DNA of 58,872 bases from Chlorobiaceae bacterium (lineage in GTDB: Bacteria; Bacteroidota; Ignavibacteria; UBA10030; SZUA-254), in contig PNNN01000046.1 in assembly GCA_013824245.1 (NCBI GenBank), forward strand, positions 1 through 58,872. Reading direction: 5' to 3'. Positions 1 to 9,512 of this stretch are shown here, piece after piece. A program made the position numbers and the translations under genes. The number at the start of each line of letters is the position of its first letter. The stretch's first letter is position 1. Under the pieces are notes generated by a model. The model searched no databases. It worked only from the letters and a program-made list of their open reading frames with translations, and was not told where the DNA came from.

Positions 1-2299
1 TTGTTCTTTCATCTACTAAACCGATCCATGCCATCTGGAATTTTCCGAAATCAATTGCGGTGCGGCATGCCTCCCGGAAAAGCTCGTCCTTGTCGCGTGT
101 TCGTATAATCATCTGGTTTATTTGACTAATCACGGCATAAACGCGGTTCGCTTTAAGAATTTTTTCTTCAGCAAGTTTGCGCTCGGTGACGTCCTGGACG
201 GTACCAGCAGAACGAAATGGAATTCCTTCACCATCATAGAAAGTTTCACAGCGTTCATGTACAAACTTTATACGACCGTCAGGCATCAAAAGACGATGGA
301 CTATATCATATTCACTTCGGTTGCGAACAGAACTCGTATAAGCTTCATTAACCATCACCCTGTCGTCGGGATGAATGATATTTAAAAATGCTTCGTACGA
401 TACTCCAAGTTTAGCAGGATCCATTTCGAAGATGCGATATATTTCATCAGACCAAGTTAGGTGGTTCTTAATTAAATCTAAGTCCCAATTACCGACATGA
501 GCAATTCGTTGTGCTTCACGTAATCGCTGCTCGCTTTCTCTTACTGATTTTTCCGCCATCTTGGTTGTCAGTTCGGAAAGCTTGCGCTCGGTGATATCAA
601 TCGAGAGAACGAAGATACCTTCGGGCGTGGGCTGAATGCTAAGCTGTAACCACATCTTCGTATTATCAGGATATGTAAATTCATTTTCCATCTGTTGTGG
701 GATGCGCTCATCCATACAGCGCCGCAGAGCAGCGAACATTTCCGTATCTTCGATACCCGGATAGACTTCCATCATTTTATAACCCACGAACTCTTCCTTT
801 GACTTCCGACCATGTTTAGCGGCAGCATCGTTTAGATAGCGATAACGCCAATCGGTACCAATAATCTGTATACCCTCTAACATGTCATCAAGAGTTTGTC
901 GTAACCGCTCCTCGCTTTTTTGCAGCTTCTCGTATGCCTTCCTCAATTCAGCAGTTCGTTTGTCGATGCGCCGTGCGAGATCCGCGTTGAGTTTTCGGAC
1001 TTCCTCTTCTGCCTGCTTGCTCGCTAATTCAGCGAGCTTACGAACCCGGTTCTCGCGAATTAGCAGCAGGAATACCACCGCGAGCAAAACAAAACTTACA
1101 ATGTTTCCACCAATTAAAGTTACAATAGCATTATGTGAGCTTGCCTCCGATTTTTTGATTCGTTCCTGAAGAAGTCTGCTCTCCTCAGTTTTCATTTCTC
1201 CAATTTTCGCACGAATCTCATCCATCAATTGATTACCACGCTTGGTTTGGTATTGCTCAATCACCGTAGCTTCAAATCCTTTTGTTTTCCTAATGGTAAT
1301 TGCATCGGACATAAAGGCAATTTTGTCTTTAACAATCGGTTCAAGAAGATCAACGCATCGTTGGTGGTTGGGATTATCGGAAGTTAAACTGCGAAGCTCG
1401 TTTATCTCTATCCCGATGCTATCGTATTGAGCATAATATGGCTCGAGGTACTGTTCATTGCCGGTAATTACAAAACCCCGAACTCCCGTTTCCACATCTT
1501 TGATGTCAGAGAGTACCTCTTCAAGGTTCTGGAGAACTTCATGGGTATGTGATACCTGTTTTGCATCTTCGATCTGACTGACAGTGTTCCAATAGGAGAT
1601 GATTCCAATATACAAAAGTGTAACAACGGCAACCCAAAATCCAGACCTGATGATATACTGTAAATCAAACACAAACCGCAGCGATAACAAACTTACTGCA
1701 GCGAATATGAAGGTTATCGAAGTATGAAGCGCCATTACCGTAAAAGGACCGAGGTGGAATAACGAGCTTAAACCGAATAAGTAACCAAGGAGCGAGAATA
1801 ATGCTACCACCGCCATCACTGAAATAATAACGCGCGCTGTTGTGAATACTTTTCGCGAGTATAACAACAGCGAAATGCCAATAAGTAAAAAATTGAAAGC
1901 TGTTGCCGGCGCCATGCGCCCCGGATTAGATGTTTCAACGGCACCAACCGGTTCTTTAAACAGTAACTGGTCAATGCCGAAGTCAATTCCGAAAAGATAT
2001 TGAGCAAGTGATAATCCACCAAGAAGAGCCACTATAACCGCACATGCTTGCGCAAAATAGATCTTCCATTGTTTCGTTTGTTCATCGATCAAGAACCATA
2101 GAGATATTCCAGAGAGAATAAACCCAATAGCAGTATTTGCTTTCATCGAAACGAGGTTCGGATAGATACTCTTCAAAATGGGAATATCAAATATCCAACC
2201 AATAATTGCACTGATGCCAACAAGCATCACAAAACCACTTGCAACTTTTGAAACGGATTTGGACGAAGGAATAAAACTCGGATTTATCTCATTATGCAT
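1..2299 (-). CDS. Multi-sensor membrane protein (membrane region, CHASE3, PAS, PAS, GAF start), C-terminus outside window
   Basis: About 766 residues are visible; the gene continues past position 1. The start at 2299 is an ATG with a GGAG about ten bases upstream. Residues 20-220 hold a series of hydrophobic segments. They are followed by a CHASE3-like extracytoplasmic domain (about 255-385, with VETGVRGFVITGNEQYL), another membrane segment near 400-420, a coiled coil, a PAS domain near 470-590, a PAS_3-type domain near 605-720 (GNWDLDL, IHPDDR) and the beginning of a GAF domain (FQMAWIGLVDE). Proteins of this build usually end in a histidine kinase, but that part is not visible, so the output is unknown. 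It probably senses a signal in the periplasm and redox or small ligands in the cytoplasm. The family is clear; the exact role is not. Confidence 0.85.
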   Translation of the reverse strand, partial: MHNEINPSFIPSSKSVSKVASGFVMLVGISAIIGWIFDIPILKSIYPNLVSMKANTAIGFILSGISLWFLIDEQTKQWKIYFAQACAVIVALLGGLSLAQYLFGIDFGIDQLLFKEPVGAVETSNPGRMAPATAFNFLLIGISLLLYSRKVFTTARVIISVMAVVALFSLLGYLFGLSSLFHLGPFTVMALHTSITFIFAAVSLLSLRFVFDLQYIIRSGFWVAVVTLLYIGIISYWNTVSQIEDAKQVSHTHEVLQNLEEVLSDIKDVETGVRGFVITGNEQYLEPYYAQYDSIGIEINELRSLTSDNPNHQRCVDLLEPIVKDKIAFMSDAITIRKTKGFEATVIEQYQTKRGNQLMDEIRAKIGEMKTEESRLLQERIKKSEASSHNAIVTLIGGNIVSFVLLAVVFLLLIRENRVRKLAELASKQAEEEVRKLNADLARRIDKRTAELRKAYEKLQKSEERLRQTLDDMLEGIQIIGTDWRYRYLNDAAAKHGRKSKEEFVGYKMMEVYPGIEDTEMFAALRRCMDERIPQQMENEFTYPDNTKMWLQLSIQPTPEGIFVLSIDITERKLSELTTKMAEKSVRESEQRLREAQRIAHVGNWDLDLIKNHLTWSDEIYRIFEMDPAKLGVSYEAFLNIIHPDDRVMVNEAYTSSVRNRSEYDIVHRLLMPDGRIKFVHERCETFYDGEGIPFRSAGTVQDVTERKLAEEKILKANRVYAVISQINQMIIRTRDKDELFREACRTAIDFGKFQMAWIGLVDERT

Positions 2300-2566
2300 G
2301 ATGATTATTCTCCACTATTAATCCAACATTCGACTGGATACACTGATTAGCTGGCAGCTATTTTGGTAAGGATCACCGCTCTTTACTACGTAACTCGACA
2401 CTCTAACCTCCATATCATCAGTCATCCTCAGTATTGATTTTATATTAAGTCAAATTTAGATAACTTTTTTTACATTATCAATACAATAAAATCGACGAAT
2501 CGTATCGGTCCCTTAACATGTGAATTACATGAGAAATATGAAGAAAATACATAATAAAACCTGTTG

Positions 2567-5128
2567 CTATCCATTTTTTTTACCGATCTCGGGAAAGTAT
2601 TTCTCGGTACATTCCGGGCAGATACCGTGCGTAAATTTGGCATCTGAGTGCTCGATTATATATTTTTCTAATTGATTCCAATATCCCTTATCATCGCGTA
2701 TTTTCTTGCATGAAGCACAAATAGGGATTAAACCGCTTAGTGTCTTAATGTTGTCCATCGCTTGCTGCAATTCCCAGATGATTTTTTCTCTCTCGGCTTC
2801 CGCCCGTTTTCTCCCGGTGATGTCGCGGACGATAGCTTGTAGATAATAGATACTATTCAGTTCGATTCTATTTAAACTCACCTCAGCATCGAAAGGTGAG
2901 CCGTCAAGGTGGCAATGTTTCCATTCAAAAAATTGAGGTTCACCTTTTAATGCAGCACGAATTTTTTCTACTGCCTTTTCAGCCGACAAACGCCCATCGG
3001 GCTGTAGTTGTGGCGAGAATTCAATCGGCGAATGGTTAATTATATCTTTTTTTGAGCATCCAAATATGACCTCGGTTTTGAAATTGCAATCAACAAAGTT
3101 TTTATTATCCATTATAAAGATTGCGTCATTAGCTGCCTCAAACAGGGTTTTGAACTTGGTTTCGTTTTCCTTGATTGCTTGCTCTACACGCTTGCGTTCC
3201 GTGATGTCAGTAAATGTAGCTATTGCACCTACCACCATGCCGTCTTTTACAATCGGATGCGACCAGTATTCAACCGGGACCGAACCACCGTCCTTACGCC
3301 AAAACACTTCACCAGAAACATTGATTGGTTGATTGGTACGATGAGCGCTATACATTCTGCATTCACTTGCCGGATATGGACTGCCATCGTTATGAGAATG
3401 ATGAATGAGTTCGTGTATATGTTTGCCAAGTACTTCTTGGTCGTTCTGATAACCAAGAATTTGTAAGAATGATCGATTTATGAAGGTACAATTGCCATTG
3501 GTGTCCACACCATATGCACCTTCAGCTATCGAATTTAGGAGGCGGGATAAATCTTCGCGAGAATCTATCAGTGCCGCCTCCGCCTTTTTGCGTTCCACAA
3601 TATTTCCAAAGATTGTTCCTATGATTCTAAGCAGCGTTACTTCGTTTGTCGTCCACGTGCGTTTAGATCGGACGGAGTCGAACCAAAGATATCCTACTAA
3701 TGAATTATTTGAAATTATCGGAATGACAACAAGAGATTGTATATCCTGCGACTGTAGAATTTCTTTTTCAGCAGTTGCTTCAGGTGGCAAATCGGCTACA
3801 TTATTGATAATAATGTTCTCAAATCGTTTTAACTTCTTCATCCACCACGGGAATGCCTGAACAGGGATATCTTGAAGATTCATAATTTCAGGTTTGATTT
3901 CCTCCGCGCACCACTCGTGCGTATTATTCATCTTTGTTCCGTCATCGGAAAAAATAAAAACATAACTGCGATCAACCTTAACAAATTCTCCCAGAATCTT
4001 AAGAGCGCTCTCTATTGCCTCATCAATCTCAGATATTTTAATATTGACAAAGTTTGAAGATATAGCTGTAATAACTTTTTGGAATTCACTGTGGTAAAAT
4101 ATTTCTTCCTCCGCTTGCTTAGATTCGGTGATATCTCTCCAGATTCCAACTATCTCCTTTGGCTTTCTCTCTTCATCCCTTATAAGAACTATATGATCAG
4201 AGAACCAACGATACAATCCGTCAGCGCACAGCCAGCGATATTCTGTATGAGCGTACTCGTCTTTTAACACGGAATAATATTTTTCCAATGTTTTTTTACG
4301 ATCATCGGGATGAAGTCGGTTTTGCCAGAACATTGTAGTCTCTGTAAACCACTTTGGCGGATAACCAGTAATTAGTTCCACTTGCTCGCTTATCCAAGCA
4401 GTTGCTATATCCGGTGTGGCATTAGCTGTATAGAAAACCATTGGGAGTGATTGAAGCACAAGTGATTGCTGGTGTTCTTTTTTACGAAGTTCTTCTTCCG
4501 CTCGTTTACGCTCCGTAATATCCCGTGCAACACCAACCATCGCGACCGGATTGCCATCGTCGTCTTTGACGAGTGATGCCCATAGTTCGATGGGAAAATC
4601 ACTGCCATCTTTACGGCGATTAACAAGTTCACCGTACCATTCTCCGACAATTGTGGCAGGGAATATTTGTTGGGTTACTTCGGCTGATATGTTAAGGGGG
4701 CGAACCATCGAAATGTTCTTACCCATTAATTCCTCATTAGAATATCCATACACATTAATGAAAGCATCATTCACGAATATAATGTTATCGTTCAGATCGG
4801 TAATAGAAATGCAATCCTTTGCAGATACAACAGTTTGGGCAAGCAATCTGATCTCCGCTTCTTGAGATCTGCTCTTAGCGATTTCATTTCTTAGTTCCCT
4901 CCACCTGCGTAGCGAAAAAATACCAAAAGCAAATGCTAACACAATAAGAACAGTAATAATTTCGTCGAGTTTGTATTTTTCTAAATAGATCTGCAATTTT
5001 ATAAATATCCCAAACCAATCGAAATAAACTGCCAATATTAAAACAACAACAGCAACAATCGATATAACAAGTAAATCCTTGTATGGTGCTATAAGTTTCT
5101 TTTGTAATTCTGTGCGGTTTTTTTTCAT
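2567..5128 (-). CDS. Multi-PAS/GAF membrane sensor with C-terminal paired-CxxC module and no kinase domain
   Basis: The ATG at 5128 is preferred over a TTG at 5140 because the GAGAG just upstream can act as ribosome binding site; this gives 853 residues. Two membrane helices lie within the first 75 residues, followed by PAS (about 95-210, ending DITERK), PAS_3 (220-340), GAF (350-515), PAS (525-650) and PAS (660-780). The last 55 residues contain LIPICASCKK and GICPEC, that is two CxxC pairs about 30 residues apart, after a short coiled coil. No H-box, HATPase, GGDEF or EAL motif is present. It follows the other PAS sensor in the same direction after a 267-base gap. It is likely a membrane sensor whose output is the cysteine module or protein-protein contact; the ligand is unknown. 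Confidence 0.85.
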   Translation of the reverse strand: MKKNRTELQKKLIAPYKDLLVISIVAVVVLILAVYFDWFGIFIKLQIYLEKYKLDEIITVLIVLAFAFGIFSLRRWRELRNEIAKSRSQEAEIRLLAQTVVSAKDCISITDLNDNIIFVNDAFINVYGYSNEELMGKNISMVRPLNISAEVTQQIFPATIVGEWYGELVNRRKDGSDFPIELWASLVKDDDGNPVAMVGVARDITERKRAEEELRKKEHQQSLVLQSLPMVFYTANATPDIATAWISEQVELITGYPPKWFTETTMFWQNRLHPDDRKKTLEKYYSVLKDEYAHTEYRWLCADGLYRWFSDHIVLIRDEERKPKEIVGIWRDITESKQAEEEIFYHSEFQKVITAISSNFVNIKISEIDEAIESALKILGEFVKVDRSYVFIFSDDGTKMNNTHEWCAEEIKPEIMNLQDIPVQAFPWWMKKLKRFENIIINNVADLPPEATAEKEILQSQDIQSLVVIPIISNNSLVGYLWFDSVRSKRTWTTNEVTLLRIIGTIFGNIVERKKAEAALIDSREDLSRLLNSIAEGAYGVDTNGNCTFINRSFLQILGYQNDQEVLGKHIHELIHHSHNDGSPYPASECRMYSAHRTNQPINVSGEVFWRKDGGSVPVEYWSHPIVKDGMVVGAIATFTDITERKRVEQAIKENETKFKTLFEAANDAIFIMDNKNFVDCNFKTEVIFGCSKKDIINHSPIEFSPQLQPDGRLSAEKAVEKIRAALKGEPQFFEWKHCHLDGSPFDAEVSLNRIELNSIYYLQAIVRDITGRKRAEAEREKIIWELQQAMDNIKTLSGLIPICASCKKIRDDKGYWNQLEKYIIEHSDAKFTHGICPECTEKYFPEIGKKNG

Positions 5129-5174
5129 ATAATCTCTCAACTTATCGCTTAATATTCAGTTCATTTTATTTTAA

Positions 5175-5242
5175 TCCGCCTTCGCGTTCCGCTTCGGCGG
5201 ACGAGAAGGTATGGGTACAATTCCCCGCCGCTTGCGGCGAGG
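5175..5242. repeat. Two adjacent GC-rich inverted repeats
   Basis: TCCGCC at 5175 pairs with GGCGGA ending at 5201, and CGCCGC pairs with GCGGCG around 5224-5239. Both stand out as GC-rich in an AT-leaning spacer. They resemble the short palindromic intergenic elements common in this bacterial group; no transposase is nearby. Confidence 0.5.
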
Positions 5243-5698
5243 TAGTTCATTTGTAAAGAAAACACAACTGGTGAATATTTCTATGTCTAAGAACCGATTC
5301 AACATTACAGTACCTTCGTGAACGATGATAACAATCGAGGCGATGAGAAATGTTGCGCATAATGTGTCGCCTCCCTATGAGTTTGATAAGTTTTTTTATC
5401 ATCGTTGGTCACATTATTTTAACCCTGTATCTATCTTATAAAAATCATTGAATGCAAGATAAATAACATCTCTCATATTGTCAAGTAAAAGAAAGATAGT
5501 ATCGAGAATATATAGAGATTTCTGCGTGGTAGCGGATCATCTTTATCCGCCAGCTTTTGGGCGGAAATCCGCGTTTTTGATATCCGAATAACACCGATCT
5601 CGCTGATGTTGTACCTGCGATGATCAGTTACTATCTTTCGTTCCGCAGGCAGTTTTGAGCGAAGCGTGGGGTTGACCAATAAGTTTGTTTTCTACACT

Positions 5699-5736
5699 CG
5701 CCTGCCCGCCGTGCCTGCGGCAGGCAGCAGGCGGGA
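5699..5736. repeat. Nested GC-rich palindrome
   Basis: The centre reads GCCTGC-G-GCAGGC with an outer arm pairing GCCTGCCCGCC-like sequence with GCAGGCGGG. It is an intergenic palindromic element rather than a terminator, since no T-run follows on either strand. Confidence 0.5.
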
Positions 5737-5828
5737 AAACCGACAGAGTAAGCAGGTTCTCGAGTGTCCCGTCACGACGAATGTCGAGACGGGATGTATC
5801 GAGAGAACATATTAATCATCCTCGCGGA

Positions 5829-5851
5829 GCGAATGTCTGCGGAACATTCGC
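5829..5851. repeat. Perfect stem-loop of a dispersed intergenic repeat
   Basis: GCGAATGT (5829-5836) and ACATTCGC (5844-5851) pair perfectly around a 7-base loop. Twenty-one bases starting at 5825 recur exactly at 22392-22412, where the right arm is mutated. This marks a dispersed repeat family. Confidence 0.6.
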
Positions 5852-5865
5852 AATCAGGTGGAAAT

Positions 5866-5899
5866 AAAAACGGCTCGCGTCGATGCGTGAGCCGTTTTG
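5866..5899 (-). terminator. Bidirectional rho-independent terminator after fbaB
   Basis: AAAACGGCTCGCG and CGTGAGCCGTTTT form a strong stem around a short loop. On the minus strand it is followed by TTTTTATTT, and on the plus strand by TTTTGTTT. It lies about 90 bases downstream of the fbaB stop. Confidence 0.8.
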
Positions 5900-5989
5900 T
5901 TTAATTAAAAAAGCCGATGAATGTTGAAACATTTCAATCTTTCCCTGTCACTGTATAGGGTGAGTGTCAAAATGTTTATCCGTACGGGA

Positions 5990-7048
5990 TTACGCTACTG
6001 TTACATCTTTACAAAGATAAACATCTTGAATTGCGTTAAGTATCTTTACCCCGTCGTTCATCGGTTTCTGGAATGCTTTTCTTCCCGATATCAATCCCAT
6101 ACCGCCGGCGCGTTTGTTGATAACTGCTGTGCGGACAGCTTCCGCCAAATCGGATGCGCCTTTTGATTCACCGCCTGAGTTTATTAATCCCATCCGACCC
6201 ATATAACAGTTTGCCACCTGATACCGGCACAAATCAATCGGGTGATCGGTTGTGAGTTCAGAGTAAACTTTTGGATGTGTCTTCCCAAACTTAAGCGCAT
6301 TGTAGCCGCCGTTGTTCTCGGGTAATTTCTGTTTTATGATATCGGCTTCGATTGTTACGCCGAGATGATTACCTTGTCCGGTAAGATCGGCAGAAACGTG
6401 ATAATCTTTCTCAGGAGTTTTGAAAGCCGGATTGCGCAAGTAGCACCAAAGTATTGTTGCCATACCAAGCTCGTGTGCCTGTTGGAATGCAAGACCCACT
6501 TCCTGTATCTGCCGCTTTGCTTCGGGTGAACCGAAATATATCGTGGCGCCAACCGCAACTGCGCCCATATCGAACGCCTGCTTGACACGCCCGAACATTA
6601 TCTGGTCGTGTGTGTTTGGGTATGAAATAAATTCGTTATGATTGATCTTCAGTATGAATGGAATTTTGTGCGCGTACTTTCTTGCAACTGCGCCAAGCAC
6701 TCCAAGTGTTGATGCAACTGCATTGCATCCGCCCTCGATGGCGAGCTTCACGATATTTTCAGGATCGAAGTAAATCGGATTCGGTGCGAACGATGCGCCG
6801 GCAGAATGCTCTATGCCTTGATCGACAGGTAGAATAGAAACATAACCCGTATGTGCGAGGCGCCCCTGATGAATTATCCAGTTCAAACTTTTAAGAACCG
6901 GCGTTGGCCTGTCCGAAAGTGCGAACACTCTGTCAACCGAATCCGCTCCGGGAAGAATAAGCGTCTCTTTTGGAATTCCTTTGCATTTGTATTCAAGTAA
7001 GTTTTTCGCATCGCTGCCAAGCAGTTGCTCTATTTCATGTAAATTCAT
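5990..7048 (-). CDS. fbaB: Class I fructose-bisphosphate aldolase (FbaB/DhnA type)
   Basis: This 352-residue protein matches the E. coli FbaB style along its whole length: [20 protein letters not shown] near 71-90, LKINHNE near 133-138, [13 protein letters not shown] near 162-174, [13 protein letters not shown] near 217-229 and KRAGGMGLI near the end. Lys-239 in ADIIKQK is the probable Schiff-base lysine. The enzyme cleaves or forms fructose-1,6-bisphosphate from dihydroxyacetone phosphate and glyceraldehyde-3-phosphate in glycolysis and gluconeogenesis, in the cytoplasm. It is monocistronic, with its own terminator at 5866-5899. Length and motifs are normal. Confidence 0.97.
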   Translation of the reverse strand: MNLHEIEQLLGSDAKNLLEYKCKGIPKETLILPGADSVDRVFALSDRPTPVLKSLNWIIHQGRLAHTGYVSILPVDQGIEHSAGASFAPNPIYFDPENIVKLAIEGGCNAVASTLGVLGAVARKYAHKIPFILKINHNEFISYPNTHDQIMFGRVKQAFDMGAVAVGATIYFGSPEAKRQIQEVGLAFQQAHELGMATILWCYLRNPAFKTPEKDYHVSADLTGQGNHLGVTIEADIIKQKLPENNGGYNALKFGKTHPKVYSELTTDHPIDLCRYQVANCYMGRMGLINSGGESKGASDLAEAVRTAVINKRAGGMGLISGRKAFQKPMNDGVKILNAIQDVYLCKDVTVA

Positions 7049-7309
7049 AATCGCTCCGTCTGATAAATGATTTAATATATTCTTATTAAATTAACCTGAC
7101 ACAATATAATAAAAATGGATTTAAAGAGAAAAATATGTAATCATTGGTTATTAGTCAGTTGTCATTTGTCATTGGTGAGTGGTTATTAGTTATTGGTTAT
7201 TAGCGAGTAGTAATTCGAACCACCCCACCCATAAATAACTCATAACTCATAATTCATTCTTTATTTCGCTCTTTGTTTCTGCATTCTCTTTTTGCTATAT
7301 TTTACCACC

Positions 7310-7984
7310 ATGAAGCATATTTCTTGCATTATTTTCGATCTCGACGGTACTTTAACCCAAACAAACGAGCTAATTTTTGCCACGTTCAATCATGTTACCG
7401 AGAAATATCTTGGTAAAACCTACAACCCGGATGAAATCACAAAAATGTTCGGTCCACCGGAAGAGATAGCTATTGAACGACTCATCGGCAAAGAACGGAT
7501 TGATGAGGCGATGGATGATTTTTATTTGTTCTACGAGAAACATCATCCTCGAATGGCAAATGCGTATCATGGAATTCGCGAGATGCTTGAATATCTAAAA
7601 TCTAAACGGTTGCTTTTGGCGATCTTTACAGGTAAAGGAAAACGAAGCACGCTTATATCTTTAGATATTCTTGGGATTAAAAAATATTTTGACTCTATCA
7701 TCACAGGCAGTGATGTTGAAAATCATAAACCTTCTGCCGAAGGGATTACAAGAGTAATGAAAGAATTTGAACTTGCACCGCATCAGGTGTTGATGGTTGG
7801 GGATGCGGTGGCAGATGTGAAAGCGGCGCACGAAGCAGGTGTAAAAATTGCCGCCGTGCTCTGGGATTCGTACGGGAAAGAAAAAGTTATGCAGATGGAA
7901 GTGGATTATATCTTCCACAATGTTTCAGAGTTTTTTGGATGGCTAAAAACTTCTTTAAATCATAGTGAAAATATTGATGGATAA
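7310..7984 (+). CDS. HAD-family phosphatase (phosphoglycolate phosphatase-like)
   Basis: The ATG at 7310 is preferred over a TTG at 7292, giving 224 residues. HAD motif I is DLDGTLTQT near residues 10-18, motif II is IFTGKGKRST, the motif III lysine lies in NHKPSAEG, and motif IV is MVGDAVADVKAAHEAG. A helical cap between motifs I and II fits subclass IA. It probably hydrolyses a small phosphate ester in the cytoplasm; phosphoglycolate, pyrophosphate or a sugar phosphate are possible and cannot be separated by sequence. It heads a plus-strand run and overlaps the start of the next gene, implying cotranscription. Confidence 0.9.
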   Translation: MKHISCIIFDLDGTLTQTNELIFATFNHVTEKYLGKTYNPDEITKMFGPPEEIAIERLIGKERIDEAMDDFYLFYEKHHPRMANAYHGIREMLEYLKSKRLLLAIFTGKGKRSTLISLDILGIKKYFDSIITGSDVENHKPSAEGITRVMKEFELAPHQVLMVGDAVADVKAAHEAGVKIAAVLWDSYGKEKVMQMEVDYIFHNVSEFFGWLKTSLNHSENIDG

Positions 7985-9485
7985 TCGCTTGAGCCGTTTA
8001 GTCGTCTTTCTTGCTGTAGCGGGAATTGTCGTCGTTTTCTTTTTAAATGTGAAAACACACTTCAATTATACAACCGATGATACTTACATTTACCTTCAGT
8101 TTGCGAAAAATATTATAACCGGCAACGGAATATCGTTCAACCCCAGCGAACCCACTTACGGTATTACAAGTCCATTATGGCTTTTCATGATTTCAATCGG
8201 CGGGTGGCTTGGTTTGGATCTTTATCTAACAGCTAAATGGTTGGATATTTTGTTCGCGTGTAGTTCATTGGTCGTCTTTTATCTATTATCATTTCAAGTT
8301 ATAAAGGATAAGGCGGTGGCGATTACAGCCGTAATTGCTTTCTCGGTGAATGCATGGTTTATGCGGTGGGCAGGAAGCGGAATGGAAACATCGTTGGCGG
8401 TATTTTTATCATTGTTAATGGTTCTGTTTTTTATCCGGATGAAATATTCTTTATCGATTTTCTTCACAGCTCTTTTAACACTTGTAAGACCGGAAGGTAG
8501 TTTGTTCGTTTTAATTATTTTTGCCGACATATATTTTTCTAAATCAATAGAAAAGAAAATATGGCTATTCACTAAATTGATAACTATTTTCCTCGGCATT
8601 ATCATTCCGTGGATTCTTTATGCCCGTTCGGTTTTTGGAACTTTCATCCCGAACACCATGCTTGGCAAAGTTGGCTTCAATTTTTCTCTTCATGAAAGTT
8701 ATCTGACATCTGTTGATATTCTACAAACTCTCGCTGTTACCGATGGAATTGTTATAATTATTATCGTAGGATTGATCTTAAAAGATTTGTTAAGGAAATC
8801 GGTCAGAAAAGAGAATTCTATCATTCATAAACTCATCGAATTATTTAGAAATAATTTTCTATTATTCGGCTGGATCCTGATTGTTTTATTGTTTTATATT
8901 TTATCGGACACGAATGTTGTTTCCCGTTATCTATTGCTGATCATTCCTGTCCTTATCGTATATGGATTTTATTTTTTTTATGGTTATCTCAAATCGATAT
9001 ATGACGAGAGATATGTTTATTTTGGGATATTCATGCTTACTGCTTTTGTGATGATACAAAACCAAATATTTTATCATCGGATTGTTCGTCCGGGAATAGA
9101 AGAATTCTCATCCGGTATGGAGAATTGTCTAATCCCAATCGGGAAGTGGCTGAATAAAAATACAAATCCCAAAGCAACTATTTTAGTCGGAGATATCGGT
9201 GCTATCGGTTATTATTCCGATAGAAGAATTTATGACGCTGCCGGCTTAGCTTCTCCTGAATTTCTTCCTCTTTTAAAAAGAGGAATGTCGCCATATCAAA
9301 TTATCGAAAATGATCAATATCAATCATTGTGCAAGCCGGATTATATAATCCATCGGTCGGAGCAACCCGAAGTGCTGAATGATTACAAATCATTAATGCC
9401 CTTAGTAACAAAGCCATTTTTCAAGATGGGATTGAACAATGACAAAATTATTTATTACACGATTTATAAAGTGAATAATCCGTAA
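7977..9485 (+). CDS. GT-C-type polytopic membrane protein (glycosyltransferase 39-like)
   Basis: The ATG at 7977 is chosen; a GTG at 7965 is possible. Either start overlaps the HAD gene. The protein has about 502 residues, with a first helix at 5-25 and roughly ten further hydrophobic segments. After helix 1 comes TTDDTYIYLQFAKNI, the acidic pair typical of GT-C transferases that use polyprenyl-phosphate sugars, then YGITSPLW. The C-terminal part (VGDIGAIGYYSDRRIYDAAG) is a soluble domain typical of this family. It probably transfers a sugar to lipid or protein on the outer side of the inner membrane. Substrate unknown. Confidence 0.75.
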   Translation: MDNRLSRLVVFLAVAGIVVVFFLNVKTHFNYTTDDTYIYLQFAKNIITGNGISFNPSEPTYGITSPLWLFMISIGGWLGLDLYLTAKWLDILFACSSLVVFYLLSFQVIKDKAVAITAVIAFSVNAWFMRWAGSGMETSLAVFLSLLMVLFFIRMKYSLSIFFTALLTLVRPEGSLFVLIIFADIYFSKSIEKKIWLFTKLITIFLGIIIPWILYARSVFGTFIPNTMLGKVGFNFSLHESYLTSVDILQTLAVTDGIVIIIIVGLILKDLLRKSVRKENSIIHKLIELFRNNFLLFGWILIVLLFYILSDTNVVSRYLLLIIPVLIVYGFYFFYGYLKSIYDERYVYFGIFMLTAFVMIQNQIFYHRIVRPGIEEFSSGMENCLIPIGKWLNKNTNPKATILVGDIGAIGYYSDRRIYDAAGLASPEFLPLLKRGMSPYQIIENDQYQSLCKPDYIIHRSEQPEVLNDYKSLMPLVTKPFFKMGLNNDKIIYYTIYKVNNP

Positions 9486-9512
9486 ATCATCATCCATCAA
9501 TACTGAATTGAA

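Larger units (their letters stand above)
5141..5989. other. Long intergenic region rich in palindromes
   Basis: Between the PAS sensor and fbaB there is no convincing gene. The stretch holds several GC-rich palindromes (5175-5201, 5221-5242, 5699-5736), a stem-loop at 5829-5851 whose sequence recurs near 22.4 kb, and the fbaB terminator at 5866-5899. Open frames here are short and have no family resemblance. Confidence 0.6.

Noticed and set aside
2318-2425. 35-codon minus-strand frame just upstream of the first sensor gene
   Set aside because: No well-placed ribosome binding site and no family resemblance; it is more likely part of the leader.
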